DNA of 64,000 bases, from the NCBI GenBank assembly GCA_020636955.1, contig JACJWY010000006.1, positions 1-64,000 of the forward strand. The letters run 5' to 3'. A program made the position numbers and the translations under genes. Below are positions 49,621 to 58,329 of the stretch, in pieces (within the stretch, counting starts at the first letter, position 1; each line of letters starts with the position of its first letter). This stretch comes from Thermoleophilales bacterium (lineage in GTDB: Bacteria > Actinomycetota > Thermoleophilia > Solirubrobacterales > 70-9). The notes below the pieces were generated by a model that saw only the letters and a list, made by a program, of their open reading frames with translations, was not told the DNA's origin and made no database searches.

Positions 49621-50988
49621 CTACTTGAGAGTCCGGATCAGCTTCTTGTTGATGAACTCCTGGATTCCGTAGGAGCCGAGTTCCCGGCCGAAGCCGGAGC
49701 GCTTGACCCCGCCGAACGGGAGCTCGGCGCCGTCGAGGCCGACGCCGTTGACGAACACCATGCCGGTGTCAAGCTTCGCGGCGACCCTCTGAGCCTGCTC
49801 GGGGTCGGTGGAGAAGACATACGAGCCGAGCCCGAACGGGGTGTCGTTGGCGAGCTCGATCGCCTCCTCCTCGGAGCCGACCTTGTAGACCTGCGCGACC
49901 GGCCCGAAGAACTCCTCGTGGTAGGCGTCGTTGTCCTTCGTGATGCCGGTGAGGACGGTGGTCGGGAAGTAGTTGTCCTTCCGCTCACCGCCGAGCGCGA
50001 CCTCCGCCCCGCCCGCGACCGCGCGGTCGAGCTGGTCCTGCAGTCGCTCCGCCGCCGTCGCCGACGACAGCGGCCCGATCGGCGCCTCGTCGGAGGTCGG
50101 GTCGGTCGGAACGGCGGCGCCCATCTTCTCCGTGACCTTGCCGAGGAAATCCTCGTACAGGTCGTCGGCGACGATGAACCGCTTCGCCGCGTTGCACGAC
50201 TGGCCGGTGTTGTCGAGCCGCGCGCCGACGGCCGCCTCGGCGGCCTCCTCGACGTCGCCGCTGAGGAAGATGAACGGGTCGGAGCCGCCCATCTCGAGCA
50301 CGACCTTCTTCAGGTTGCGGCCGGCGACCTCCGCGACCGCGGCGCCCGCCCGCTCGGAGCCGGTCACCGAGACGCCGCGCACGCGCGGGTCGGCGATCGC
50401 CTCGGCGATCTGGTCGTTCGTGGCGAGGATCGTCTGGTAGGCGCCCTCGGGGAAGCCCACCTCGTCCATCATCTTCTGCACGGCCTCCGCCGACTCCGGG
50501 CATTGCGGTGCCGGCTTCAGGAGGATCGTGTTGCCGACGATCAGGTTCGGGCCCGCGAAACGGGCGATCTGGTAGTAGGGGAAGTTCCAGGGCATGATCC
50601 CGATCAGCGGCCCCATGCCGATCTTGCGGACCACTGCGTCACCATCACCGGCCAGCAGCTCGATCGGCTCGTCGGCCAGCAGCTTTTCGGCGTTGTCGGC
50701 GTAGAAGCCATAGATGTCGCCGCAGAAGTCGATCTCGCCCAGGGCCTGCTCCCGTGGCTTGCCCATCTCGCGGATGATGATGTCGGCCAGTTCTTCGCGA
50801 CGTTCGACGTGGAGTTCGCCTACCCGGCGCATCGCGGCGGCCCGTTCCTCGATCGAGCTGTTCTGTGACCAGTCCCGGAAAGCGCTTTCGGCGGCGCCGA
50901 TCGCCGCATCAAGCCCGGCATCCGAGATCGTCGTGTACTCCTTCACGGTCTCGCCTGTTGCCGGGTTCACAACTGCGTAGTCGCTCAT
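49621..50988 (-). CDS. NAD(P)-dependent aldehyde dehydrogenase (succinate-semialdehyde dehydrogenase-like)
   Basis: A 455-residue ALDH. Cofactor loop and catalytic Glu in VLEMGGSDPF, catalytic Cys in NTGQSCNAAKRF, and the C-terminal PFGGVKRSGFGRELG motif are all present. The short length and sequence style fit the GabD/YneI group. The N-terminal fifth looks like neighbouring genes in codon use, but roughly 49.6-50.5 kb is richer in GCG/CCG codons, suggesting possible recombination. It is downstream of, and on the same strand as, nothing obvious; TreT lies 73 bp beyond its stop. Confidence 0.93.
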   Translation of the reverse strand: MSDYAVVNPATGETVKEYTTISDAGLDAAIGAAESAFRDWSQNSSIEERAAAMRRVGELHVERREELADIIIREMGKPREQALGEIDFCGDIYGFYADNAEKLLADEPIELLAGDGDAVVRKIGMGPLIGIMPWNFPYYQIARFAGPNLIVGNTILLKPAPQCPESAEAVQKMMDEVGFPEGAYQTILATNDQIAEAIADPRVRGVSVTGSERAGAAVAEVAGRNLKKVVLEMGGSDPFIFLSGDVEEAAEAAVGARLDNTGQSCNAAKRFIVADDLYEDFLGKVTEKMGAAVPTDPTSDEAPIGPLSSATAAERLQDQLDRAVAGGAEVALGGERKDNYFPTTVLTGITKDNDAYHEEFFGPVAQVYKVGSEEEAIELANDTPFGLGSYVFSTDPEQAQRVAAKLDTGMVFVNGVGLDGAELPFGGVKRSGFGRELGSYGIQEFINKKLIRTLK

Positions 50989-51116
50989 GAAACTCCAATC
51001 CTCGATTTAGATCCTCGGCCGACACCTTGCGGTGCCCTTTCCCAGCCTATTGGTTCAGGGGAATCCGCCATCTCCGCTCACAGTTACCCGGAGAGAAGAT
51101 TGGAGTTGGCTTGCCC

Positions 51117-51122
51117 GGGTAT
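51117..51122 (+). promoter_or_regulatory. Possible stress-sigma -10 element before csbD-like gene
   Basis: GGGTAT at 51117-51122 matches the -10 of SigB/SigF-type promoters, 28 bp before the csbD-like ATG. No clear GTTT -35 was found. CsbD genes are classically under general stress sigma control, so the match is suggestive only. Confidence 0.3.
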
Positions 51123-51150
51123 CTCCCTTGTGACAACCCAAGGAGGCAAA

Positions 51151-51324
51151 ATGACTGGCAGCAAGACCGATGACATCAAGGGTCGGGCAAAGGAAGCGGC
51201 AGGCGCCGTGACCGGCGACAAGGAACTGAAGAACGAAGGAAAGACCGATCAGGCCGCGGCCTCCGTCAAGGACAAGGTCGAGGGCGCTGTGGACAAGGTC
51301 AAGGACAAACTGACCGGAAACTGA
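51151..51324 (+). CDS. CsbD-family small stress protein
   Basis: A 57-residue hydrophilic protein with the CsbD layout: DDIKGRAKEAAGAVTGDKEL followed by KTDQAAASVKDKVEGAVDKVKD (each residue run within the domain). It is Lys/Ala/Asp-rich and probably intrinsically helical. A GGAGG lies six bases before ATG 51151; the in-frame GTG/TTG/ATG upstream to 51100 has no such signal. The family is stress-induced in Bacillus; the mechanism is unknown. Confidence 0.88.
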   Translation: MTGSKTDDIKGRAKEAAGAVTGDKELKNEGKTDQAAASVKDKVEGAVDKVKDKLTGN

Positions 51325-51408
51325 GCGCCCGGCCGGATCCGCCTCAAGGGGATCTGTGGTCCACAGGTAGGATCCGGCCATGATTTCCCCCAAGACCGGC
51401 CACAGGCA

Positions 51409-52323
51409 GTGAGCGCTGTCGACCTCCGTTCCTGGCGCGATCGCGGTCGGATGGAAGCCGCGACGCCGTTGGGTCACGAAGCATTCCTGATCGACGAGGG
51501 CGGCCCGGATGCCTCGCCGGATTCCACCGTGGTCCTGCTGCATGGCTTCCCGGAATCCTCGTATTCCTATGCGGGGACGTTTCCCCTGCTGGCCGAATGC
51601 TTCGACCGGGTCCTGTCTTTCGACTTCATCGGCTTTGGATTCTCGGCCAAACCGTCGACCGGCTTTGCCTATTCGCTGGTCGAACAGGCCGATGTCGCCT
51701 TGCGGCTGATTCGCCAGGCCGGGGTCACCGGATGTCACTTTGTCGCCCACGACATGGGGGATTCGGTGATGACGGAGATCCTCGCCCGACTCAACGACAA
51801 CCAGCCGGACTGGTTTGATCCGGGGGCGATCAGCGTCAGCTTCACCAACGGCAGCATGGTCCTGGGTGACGCGAAGCTGCGAGTCGGTCAGCGGGCCCTC
51901 GTCTCGCCGGCCGGCAAGCTGCTTTCCCGGGTTATGGACAACCCGAGGATTTTCGAAAAGCAGGTGGTCAGCGCCCAGGGGAATGACCGGTTGACCGGAG
52001 AACAGATTCTCGACATGTACTCGGCTGCGGCCACCGACGCGCCCCGGGGACTGATGGCAGAGCTGATCGGCTATCTGCGCGAACGTCGGCGTTTCGAGAA
52101 GTCCCGCTGGTTGCCGGCGGTCCGGGATGCGGCCATGCCGGTCCAGATCTGCTGGGGCGCCGATGACGCGGTGGCCCCTGTTGCGATCGCCCGTCGCCTG
52201 AAAGAGGAAATAAAGCCGGAAGCGAAACTCACGGTCATGGACGGCCTCGGACACTTCGCGCAGATTCAGGATCCCGCGGCGTGGTTCGGCGGGCTTTCGC
52301 CATTTTGGTCAGAAATCGCCTGA
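51409..52323 (+). CDS. Alpha/beta hydrolase with Asp nucleophile (haloalkane dehalogenase/epoxide hydrolase-like)
   Basis: A 304-residue hydrolase. It has the oxyanion motif HGFPESS, the nucleophile elbow AHDMGDSV (Asp instead of Ser, as in dehalogenases and epoxide hydrolases), a cap domain, and the catalytic His in GLGHFAQ. Start GTG 51409. Which of the two chemistries applies depends on Trp/Tyr residues in the cap that I cannot place with certainty. It is convergent with the metallo-beta-lactamase gene. Confidence 0.85.
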   Translation: MSAVDLRSWRDRGRMEAATPLGHEAFLIDEGGPDASPDSTVVLLHGFPESSYSYAGTFPLLAECFDRVLSFDFIGFGFSAKPSTGFAYSLVEQADVALRLIRQAGVTGCHFVAHDMGDSVMTEILARLNDNQPDWFDPGAISVSFTNGSMVLGDAKLRVGQRALVSPAGKLLSRVMDNPRIFEKQVVSAQGNDRLTGEQILDMYSAAATDAPRGLMAELIGYLRERRRFEKSRWLPAVRDAAMPVQICWGADDAVAPVAIARRLKEEIKPEAKLTVMDGLGHFAQIQDPAAWFGGLSPFWSEIA

Positions 52324-52328
52324 AGGGC

Positions 52329-53171
52329 CTACGCCGCTTCCTGCTGCTGCCAGTACCGATCCAGTCCGGACCACATTCCCTCAAAGGGGCCGGCCCGCCA
52401 GTAGGTGTCCAGCTCTTCCGTAGCTACCTGTTCGCCCAGCCACTGGCGGATCCAGGCTGACATCCCCTCGGCGTCGGTTTCTTTCGCCTTCCCGGCGAAA
52501 AGGTCCAGCGAGCGGTGCATCATGTCGATCTGGTTTTCGACGTCGGTGGCCTGGCCGAAGTGCTGGAAGGCGATCCGGTCAGGATTCCAGGCCCGGACCG
52601 TCTCCAGCGATTCGTGCCAGAGCGGCGGGTCGATGTCGGGGGGCGGGGTTGGCGGGAAGGCGGGCCCGCCTTCGATCCTCACCCCGGTGACGTCACCGGT
52701 GAAGGCCGTCCGGGAGGGCTCATGGAAATAGCAGACGTGGTGTTTTGCGTGCCCGGGCGTGTACTCCACACGCCACGGTCCTTCCGATTCGCCACCGGCC
52801 AGCACCCGGATGTTTTTTTCGGGGACCGGCACGACCTCTCCCCACATCGCATCGAAATGTTCACCGAAGACCTTCCTTGCGCTGCTGACCAGCCGTTCCG
52901 GATCGATCATGTGCGGGGCGCCGGCTTCGTGGACCCAGACTTCGACATCGGGAAATCGCTCGACCAGGCGACCGGTAGCGCCGGCGTGGTCAAAGTGGAT
53001 GTGGGTCAGCAGGATCGCTTGAGGTATCTCGTCCCCGAGGGCATCCAGTAACCGGTCGACCGTCTTCTCGGCTCCAGGATCCACCACGACCCCGTCGAAC
53101 AGGTGGGCGGCGATTGCGCCGGGCTGATCGAAGTGAAAGAGATCCACGGTTTCCGGAACGTCGCTCCGCAT
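52329..53171 (-). CDS. Metallo-beta-lactamase-fold hydrolase
   Basis: A 280-residue protein with the zinc motif THIHFDHAG (HxHxDH, residues ~55-62), the later ligand His in TPGHAKHH, Asp in FTGDV, and a final His in FQHFGQ. Such proteins act on thioesters, lactones or glyoxalase-type substrates; the substrate here is unknown. It is divergent from the Vps62-like gene by 35 bp. Confidence 0.88.
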   Translation of the reverse strand: MRSDVPETVDLFHFDQPGAIAAHLFDGVVVDPGAEKTVDRLLDALGDEIPQAILLTHIHFDHAGATGRLVERFPDVEVWVHEAGAPHMIDPERLVSSARKVFGEHFDAMWGEVVPVPEKNIRVLAGGESEGPWRVEYTPGHAKHHVCYFHEPSRTAFTGDVTGVRIEGGPAFPPTPPPDIDPPLWHESLETVRAWNPDRIAFQHFGQATDVENQIDMMHRSLDLFAGKAKETDAEGMSAWIRQWLGEQVATEELDTYWRAGPFEGMWSGLDRYWQQQEAA

Positions 53172-53206
53172 GCCGGCGAAATTACCGGAGATCGAACCAA
53201 TAGCCT

Positions 53207-55183
53207 GTGCTCGTGCCGTTCGGAGGAAAAGCCCGGTGGGGGGTCAGGTCAACCGTCGCTCTGCTCGCCGCGATCACCGGCCTGTTCCTGGCTCCTGCGA
53301 CCGTGCCCGCCACAGCGGCCTCTGCCAAACAGTCTTCTGCGGCAAAGGCACTCGCCGGGAAATACGTGCCGGTGATGATGATCCGGAAGCAAGGCGAGAA
53401 TCTCTGCGATACGAAGGTCGAGCAGTACCAGGTGATGACTGTCGATGCCCTTTTCGGGAATCCCGACGTCAGGCTGATGCGCAACAACGGCAGCTCGAAG
53501 TCCACCCTGATCAAGCAGGCGCCGACCATTGACGATGTGAGGAATCGAGGCGAGGAGGCGTACATCGACCTGCCCGGTGACCCGCTCGGCGACACCTGCG
53601 TGTACTCGAAGGACTTCACACGGATGAAGAACGAGGGCGAGGCGCCGGTCGCCGTCTACGCTCACATCGCAAGGGAAAAGGGACACTCCGGTATTGCGCT
53701 TCAGTACTGGTTTTACTGGTACTTCAACCAGTTCAACGATCTGCATGAGAGCGACTGGGAGGGAATGCAGCTGACTTTCGGGGCGGATACGCCCGCGGGA
53801 GCACTCGAAGAAGAGCCCTCGCAGATGATCCTCTTCCAGCATGCGGGCGGGGAGCGCGCCAAATGGAACGACAGCAAGGTGGAGAAGGAAGGCGATCACC
53901 CGGTCGTCTATCCGGCAGCCGGCTCACATGCCACCTTCTACCAGTCGGCGGTATATCCGCAGAACGGTTCGCATGGCTCCGGGGTGGGATGCGACAACAC
54001 GACCGAACCGTTGAGGGAACTCCGCCCGTTTCCCGTGCTGCTGCCCGACCGGCCGACAGGTCGGGGCGAGTTTGCCTGGCTCTCTTTCGATGGTCGCTGG
54101 GGCCAGAAAGAGAAGAGCTTCAACAACGGGCCAACCGGGCCTCAGACCAAAGACCAGTGGGAAGAGCCCTTCACCTGGATGGAGGCTCAGCGCTGGTCGA
54201 GCCCCCGCATGCCCGGCGGGGGCCTGGTCGGGCCGGAAGCGGTGAACGCCTTCTGCGGGGTGATCGAGAACGTGACCGGGATCATGAACCTCCAGCAGTC
54301 GGAGCCGCTCCTGGCCTACGCAATCGTCATCGCCTTCTTCCTGATCGTGTTTCTGGTCTTCGGATACTCGAAATGGCGACCCGCCGACGCCGACCAGCTG
54401 TCCCGGCAGCGGAGTTACGGCCAGATCATGAACGCCAGCTTCAGGCTCTACTGGCGACACTTCAAGCCATTCGCGATTCTCGGTGCGATCGCAATTCCGA
54501 TCGTCGGCGGCACCCAGGCCCTGGGTGGCTGGCTCGGCGACATGTCGGGCGGCGACGGATTGCTGCAAGCGCTCGCCGACCTGGTCAACAATTTCGGACG
54601 ACCGGCCGCCCAGGCCCTGGTCTCCGCTTTCCTGATCGTGTTCATTCGCGAACTGGTTCACGAACGGACGGCGACCGTCAAGACCGCCCTCGATGGCACC
54701 TGGGAGCGTTTCTGGCGGGTCGTGATCGCGAAACTCCTGTCGCTCCTCGGAGTCACCCTCCTGATGGTCACTGTGATCGGGATTCCGTTCGCGATCCGCT
54801 TCCTGGTCAACTGGACCTTCGTGCAGCAGGAGGTGCTCTTCACCGACCGCTCGATTCGGGAATCCTTCCGGGCCAGTAGTGATGTGGTCCGCGGTCACTG
54901 GTGGCGAACGGTCCGGACCATGGTCCCGCTACTTTTGCTCTTGACCGTGCTCGGCCCGCTGCTCGGCCTATTTTTGATCTTCACTCCGCTGCCGTTGCTG
55001 CTGGTCAACCTGATCGGTTCGGTTGTGTTTGCGATCGCGATCCCGTTCACGACCACCGGGACCACGTTGCTGTACTTCGACCTGCTGGCCCGTCAGGAGC
55101 AGCATGGGGTGCTTCCGAGACGGTCGTGGGCTTTCTGGCACCCGGCTACCTTCGGTCGCCAGATCGAACAGCCGGCTGCCTGA
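53207..55183 (+). CDS. Secreted Vps62-like domain fused to multi-span membrane domain
   Basis: A 658-residue protein. A signal peptide (residues ~12-38) is followed by an extracellular domain resembling the Vps62/PF06101 type (QYWFYWYFNQFNDLHESDWEGMQL-like region, residues ~165-190; YPAAGSHATFY). A single helix at ~370-390 leads into a C-terminal six-helix membrane domain (YGQIMNASFRLYWRHFKPF...) like those of glycerophosphodiester phosphodiesterase membrane domains or DUF975-like proteins. The start is GTG 53207. Function unknown; the two parts are usually separate proteins, so the fusion is notable. Confidence 0.75.
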   Translation: MLVPFGGKARWGVRSTVALLAAITGLFLAPATVPATAASAKQSSAAKALAGKYVPVMMIRKQGENLCDTKVEQYQVMTVDALFGNPDVRLMRNNGSSKSTLIKQAPTIDDVRNRGEEAYIDLPGDPLGDTCVYSKDFTRMKNEGEAPVAVYAHIAREKGHSGIALQYWFYWYFNQFNDLHESDWEGMQLTFGADTPAGALEEEPSQMILFQHAGGERAKWNDSKVEKEGDHPVVYPAAGSHATFYQSAVYPQNGSHGSGVGCDNTTEPLRELRPFPVLLPDRPTGRGEFAWLSFDGRWGQKEKSFNNGPTGPQTKDQWEEPFTWMEAQRWSSPRMPGGGLVGPEAVNAFCGVIENVTGIMNLQQSEPLLAYAIVIAFFLIVFLVFGYSKWRPADADQLSRQRSYGQIMNASFRLYWRHFKPFAILGAIAIPIVGGTQALGGWLGDMSGGDGLLQALADLVNNFGRPAAQALVSAFLIVFIRELVHERTATVKTALDGTWERFWRVVIAKLLSLLGVTLLMVTVIGIPFAIRFLVNWTFVQQEVLFTDRSIRESFRASSDVVRGHWWRTVRTMVPLLLLLTVLGPLLGLFLIFTPLPLLLVNLIGSVVFAIAIPFTTTGTTLLYFDLLARQEQHGVLPRRSWAFWHPATFGRQIEQPAA

Positions 55184-55231
55184 ATTTGCATCAAAGCCTT
55201 GCGCGGCAACGCGGTTCCGTAGGCCGGGTCC

Positions 55232-55260
55232 TTGACATTTCGATTAATGCGATATATCGT
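55232..55260 (+). promoter_or_regulatory. Promoter and probable operator of the PadR gene
   Basis: TTGACA (55232-55237), 17 bp, then TATCGT (55255-55260) form a good housekeeping promoter. The palindrome CGATATATCG (55250-55259) covers the -10 region, and a related GTATCG follows at 55265. This is a likely autoregulatory PadR site. The predicted transcript start is about 55267. Confidence 0.65.
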
Positions 55261-55298
55261 TATGTATCGTGAAATATTCAAATCGAAAGGCTTTGCAG

Positions 55299-55994
55299 AT
55301 GTTTGATTCAGATTTCGATCCGCGCGAACGCGGACGATTCGCCGGGCAAATGGACCCGTCCGGGTTCGGCCACGAGCCGGATGGCTCCGGGCCCGAAGAT
55401 TTCGGTCCCGGCGCCGGAGTGCAGGGCGGCCGCCGTCGCAGGCGTCGCCCGCATGGTCCCGGACGGGGAGGATCACATGGTTTCGGCGGTCCACATGGCC
55501 GTGGACCGGGGCGTCCCGGTCGCGGCAGAAGGGCGAGGCGCGGCGATATTCGTCAGGCCATCCTGCTGCTGCTCGACGAAGAGTCCCGTAATGGCTATGG
55601 CCTGATGCAGGAAGTCGAAGACCGTAGCGGTGGCGCGTGGCGGCCGAGCCCCGGCTCGGTCTATCCGGCACTTTCCCAGCTTGAGGATGAAGGTCTCGTC
55701 GAAATGAACGAGACCGAAGGTCGCAAGGACTTCTCACTGACCGATGAGGGTCGCAAGTGGGTCGAGGAAAACCGCGATCAGATCGGTTCGCCCTGGGATG
55801 CGGAAGGTCGCGGCGCGCCGAAAGAGCTCGGTTCCCTGATGAAGTCGACCAAGGGTCTGATGATGGCGGCCCGCCAGGTTGCCCACAACGGAAGCCAGTC
55901 CCAGCTGGAAGAGGCCAGGAAGATCGTCGACGAAGCACGGCGCAAGCTCTACGGCATCCTCGCCAGGAGCGAGGAAGAGCAGGAACAGTCCTAG
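55299..55994 (+). CDS. PadR-family transcriptional regulator with Arg/Gly-rich N-terminal extension
   Basis: A 231-residue protein. The first ~75 residues are low complexity, rich in Gly, Arg, Pro and His (GRRRRRRPHGPGRGG), probably disordered and able to bind nucleic acid. The PadR winged helix follows (ILLLLDEESRNGYGLMQEVE, PSPGSVYPALSQLEDEGLV, GRKDFSLTDEGR), then a helical tail. ATG 55299 has AAAGG eight bases upstream; GTG 55269 would be leaderless from the predicted promoter and cannot be excluded. The stop overlaps that of the convergent gene by 4 bp. Confidence 0.88.
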   Translation: MFDSDFDPRERGRFAGQMDPSGFGHEPDGSGPEDFGPGAGVQGGRRRRRRPHGPGRGGSHGFGGPHGRGPGRPGRGRRARRGDIRQAILLLLDEESRNGYGLMQEVEDRSGGAWRPSPGSVYPALSQLEDEGLVEMNETEGRKDFSLTDEGRKWVEENRDQIGSPWDAEGRGAPKELGSLMKSTKGLMMAARQVAHNGSQSQLEEARKIVDEARRKLYGILARSEEEQEQS

Positions 55995-56671
55995 AAGGTT
56001 GAGAGCGTGGTGATTCCGTCGCCGATCAGCTTGGCGGCGATCACCACGCAGATCACCGCCATGATCACGCCGTTGTTTCGGCCCATGCTCGCTTTGAGCC
56101 TGGCCAGCATTGAATCCGCCCGGTCGCCCATGAAGAGATAGATCCCGAGCGGAACCGCGGCGCCGACGCTCGCTATTGCCGAGTAGCTCAGCACCGCAAT
56201 CAGCTGGTCCGGGTCACTGGCGCCGGTCTGGCCGATCGCCGTTGCGGCTGCCATGGTCAGGATCAGGTTCTTGGGATTGATCGCACCGAGCAGAAGGGCG
56301 AGCCCGGCCGCCCGAGGGGGATTTATCGTTTCCACCTTGTCCATCCACTTCGGCAAAGCGGGTTGCTCGCCTTCCGCCGGCCGCTTGATCCACTGCCGAT
56401 GGGCCACGACCAAGAGCAGCAGGCCCAGCGCGATCCTGGCGTAGCTGGTCCAGTCGGCGGGATGGCCACCGGTGGTGGGATCGGCACCGAGGTTCAGTTG
56501 CAGTAGCACCCAGCAGGCGGCCGCGAGGCCCACGAACCAGCCGAGAAGAAAGGCCAGTCCGTTGCCGGCGCCCCGTCCCGTGGTCAGCATGACCACCGAC
56601 GCGATGATCCCGATCGGGCTGATCGCGACGCCGACCGCCAGGGGAAGTGTCTGTCCGATCGACTCACCCAC
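55991..56671 (-). CDS. GAP-family membrane protein (sulfolipid-1-addressing protein-like, LysE-like fold)
   Basis: A 226-residue protein with six helices. The start MGESIGQTLPLAVGVAISPIG and the middle INPKNLILTMAAATAI are typical of the SfLAP/GAP group, which includes mycobacterial Sap, involved in surface glycolipid export. The LysE-like topology suggests export of a small molecule or lipid. It faces the PadR gene tail to tail; a regulatory link is possible. Confidence 0.85.
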   Translation of the reverse strand: MGESIGQTLPLAVGVAISPIGIIASVVMLTTGRGAGNGLAFLLGWFVGLAAACWVLLQLNLGADPTTGGHPADWTSYARIALGLLLLVVAHRQWIKRPAEGEQPALPKWMDKVETINPPRAAGLALLLGAINPKNLILTMAAATAIGQTGASDPDQLIAVLSYSAIASVGAAVPLGIYLFMGDRADSMLARLKASMGRNNGVIMAVICVVIAAKLIGDGITTLSTF

Positions 56672-56758
56672 AGGGCCAGCCTATCCGGCCAATCCGGATC
56701 AAAAAGGGTCGACGACTGTATGGTCGTTGGGTGAGCGCCAAACGAGTCGGAGCGGGCA

Positions 56759-57451
56759 ATGGAGTCTGAAACGGGGGAGATGCCGACCCTGAGCCGGGAA
56801 GGCGACGTGTATCTGCTCAACCTGGGTGACGGAGAGAACCGCTTCAACCCCGATCGCAACTCGGCGATCGAAGAGTTGCTCGGCAAAGTCGAAGCGGCCC
56901 CGTCACCCCGCGCCCTGGTTACCGTGGCGAGCGGAAAGGTCTGGTCCAACGGGCTTGATCTCGAGTGGTTTCAAGCGAACCCGGAAAGGGTCCAGGAAGC
57001 CCTCGATCAGACGGAAAGGCTGATCGCCGCCTTTCTCGCGGCCGGGGTGCCTACCGTGGCCGCGATCCAGGGCCATTGCTTCGCCGGCGGCGCAATGCTG
57101 GCACTCGCCCATGATTTTCTGATCATGAGAGAAGACCGGGGCTACTTCTGCCTGCCCGAGGCGGATCTCGGATTGCCGTTTACGCCCGGCATGAACTCGC
57201 TTCTACTCGCCCGGCTTCCGCGACGGACCGCCCATGAGGTGATGGTTTCGGCACGTCGCTACGGCGGGGCCGAGGCAGCCGCGGCCGGCATTGTCGACGC
57301 CGCGGTCACGGAGGATCTCCTGCTTTCCGAAGCGGTCGAACATGCGGCAGGGCAGGCCCCCAAGAGCCCGGAGACTCTGCGGGCGATCAAGCGAAGGATG
57401 TACGAGCGGACGATCGATCTCCTGGAAACCTCACATCCACTGGGTTCCTGA
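56759..57451 (+). CDS. Enoyl-CoA hydratase/isomerase family protein
   Basis: A 230-residue crotonase-fold protein. It keeps the first oxyanion strand (SNGLDLEWF) and the second (IQGHCFAGGAMLALAHDF), as well as EADLGLPFTPGM. The two Glu of hydratases are not both evident, and the layout resembles delta3-delta2-enoyl-CoA isomerases. It probably serves unsaturated fatty-acid oxidation. The ATG at 56759 follows GAGCGGGC; an alternative ATG is seven codons in. Confidence 0.87.
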   Translation: MESETGEMPTLSREGDVYLLNLGDGENRFNPDRNSAIEELLGKVEAAPSPRALVTVASGKVWSNGLDLEWFQANPERVQEALDQTERLIAAFLAAGVPTVAAIQGHCFAGGAMLALAHDFLIMREDRGYFCLPEADLGLPFTPGMNSLLLARLPRRTAHEVMVSARRYGGAEAAAAGIVDAAVTEDLLLSEAVEHAAGQAPKSPETLRAIKRRMYERTIDLLETSHPLGS

Positions 57452-57492
57452 CCGAGGGGCGCAAGCCGATCCCGCCCGGATAGGCTTCGCTC

Positions 57493-57702
57493 ATGGCCGA
57501 AGAACCTGCGAAGAAAAACCGTGACGGCAGCAAGATAGGTTCCGACGAATACGTCACGCTGGCGCTCTGCATAATCGTGCCGATAATCGGGTTGCTGTTC
57601 GCCTTCTATTACCGCCAGCAGGGTGAGAAGTGGGCGGGACGCGCGATCGTTGTCGGCCTCATCGCCCTGTTCGTCTGGCTCTGCCTGGTCTTCGTGCTTT
57701 GA
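57493..57702 (+). CDS. Small two-span membrane protein
   Basis: A 69-residue protein with a charged N-terminus (EEPAKKNRDGSK) and two helices (residues ~21-39 and ~50-68) joined by YYRQQGEKWAG. Family unknown. Its TGA overlaps the TTG start of the peroxiredoxin gene (TTGA), so the two are likely translationally coupled. Confidence 0.7.
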   Translation: MAEEPAKKNRDGSKIGSDEYVTLALCIIVPIIGLLFAFYYRQQGEKWAGRAIVVGLIALFVWLCLVFVL

Positions 57703-58298
57703 CTGAGAATTTCAGGGGCCTGCCTCCGGACCTGCCGGTTCCGGTCGACGACGGAGCCGCAGATCACCTCGAGGGCAAAGACTTTCCCGCGCTTCGACTG
57801 ACTTCAACCAGCCGGATCGAGGAGGAATTCCCCGCGAACTTCGGGGATCGGGCTGTTCTCTTTGTGTATCCGCGAACCGGGACTCCCGGCGAGCCCCTCC
57901 TGCCCGGTTGGGATGACATCCCGGGCGCGAGGGGATGCACGCCTCAGTCATGCTCCTATCGGGACAACATCGCCGGATTCAGGGACCGGGGCCTCCGGGT
58001 TTTCGGGCTCAGCGCCCAGACCGCAGAAGCGCAGGCCGAGTTCAGGCAGCGCGAGTCGATTCCCTACGAACTGCTCAGCGACCCCGGTCTCAGGCTGGCG
58101 GACGCGGCGGGGCTGCCCACTTTCGCGATTTCGAACCTCACCCTTTACCGACGGCTGACCATGATCATCGAAGCGGGGCGGATCAAGAAGGTGTTTTACC
58201 CGGTGTTTCCGCCGGATCAGGACGCGACAAACGTCCTCGCCTTCCTGAACGGTCAGGGAACATCCGGGCATAGCCAGGGGAAATTCGGGCCAGCTTGA
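57699..58298 (+). CDS. Peroxiredoxin, Bcp-like
   Basis: A 199-residue thioredoxin-fold peroxidase. A stretch of about 35 residues precedes the core; the active site reads RGCTPQSCSYRD, with the peroxidatic Cys in the TPxxCS pattern and an additional Cys five residues earlier. The start is TTG 57699, overlapping the preceding stop; an upstream in-frame ATG at 57630 lies within the small membrane protein gene. It is just before the copper operon, so a role in oxidative stress from copper is conceivable. Confidence 0.85.
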   Translation: MTENFRGLPPDLPVPVDDGAADHLEGKDFPALRLTSTSRIEEEFPANFGDRAVLFVYPRTGTPGEPLLPGWDDIPGARGCTPQSCSYRDNIAGFRDRGLRVFGLSAQTAEAQAEFRQRESIPYELLSDPGLRLADAAGLPTFAISNLTLYRRLTMIIEAGRIKKVFYPVFPPDQDATNVLAFLNGQGTSGHSQGKFGPA

Positions 58299-58323
58299 CA
58301 TATACCCCCTGGGGGTATAAGGT
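58295..58323 (+). promoter_or_regulatory. CsoR operator inside the copA promoter
   Basis: TTGACA (58295-58300), 17 bp, TAAGGT (58318-58323). The spacer holds the perfect inverted repeat TATACCCCC-T-GGGGGTATA (58301-58319), the classic CsoR/copper-responsive site with a G/C tract. The transcript start would be at or next to the copA ATG at 58330, so the mRNA is probably leaderless. The repressor gene csoR lies at the end of the same operon. Confidence 0.9.
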
Positions 58324-58329
58324 GGCAGT

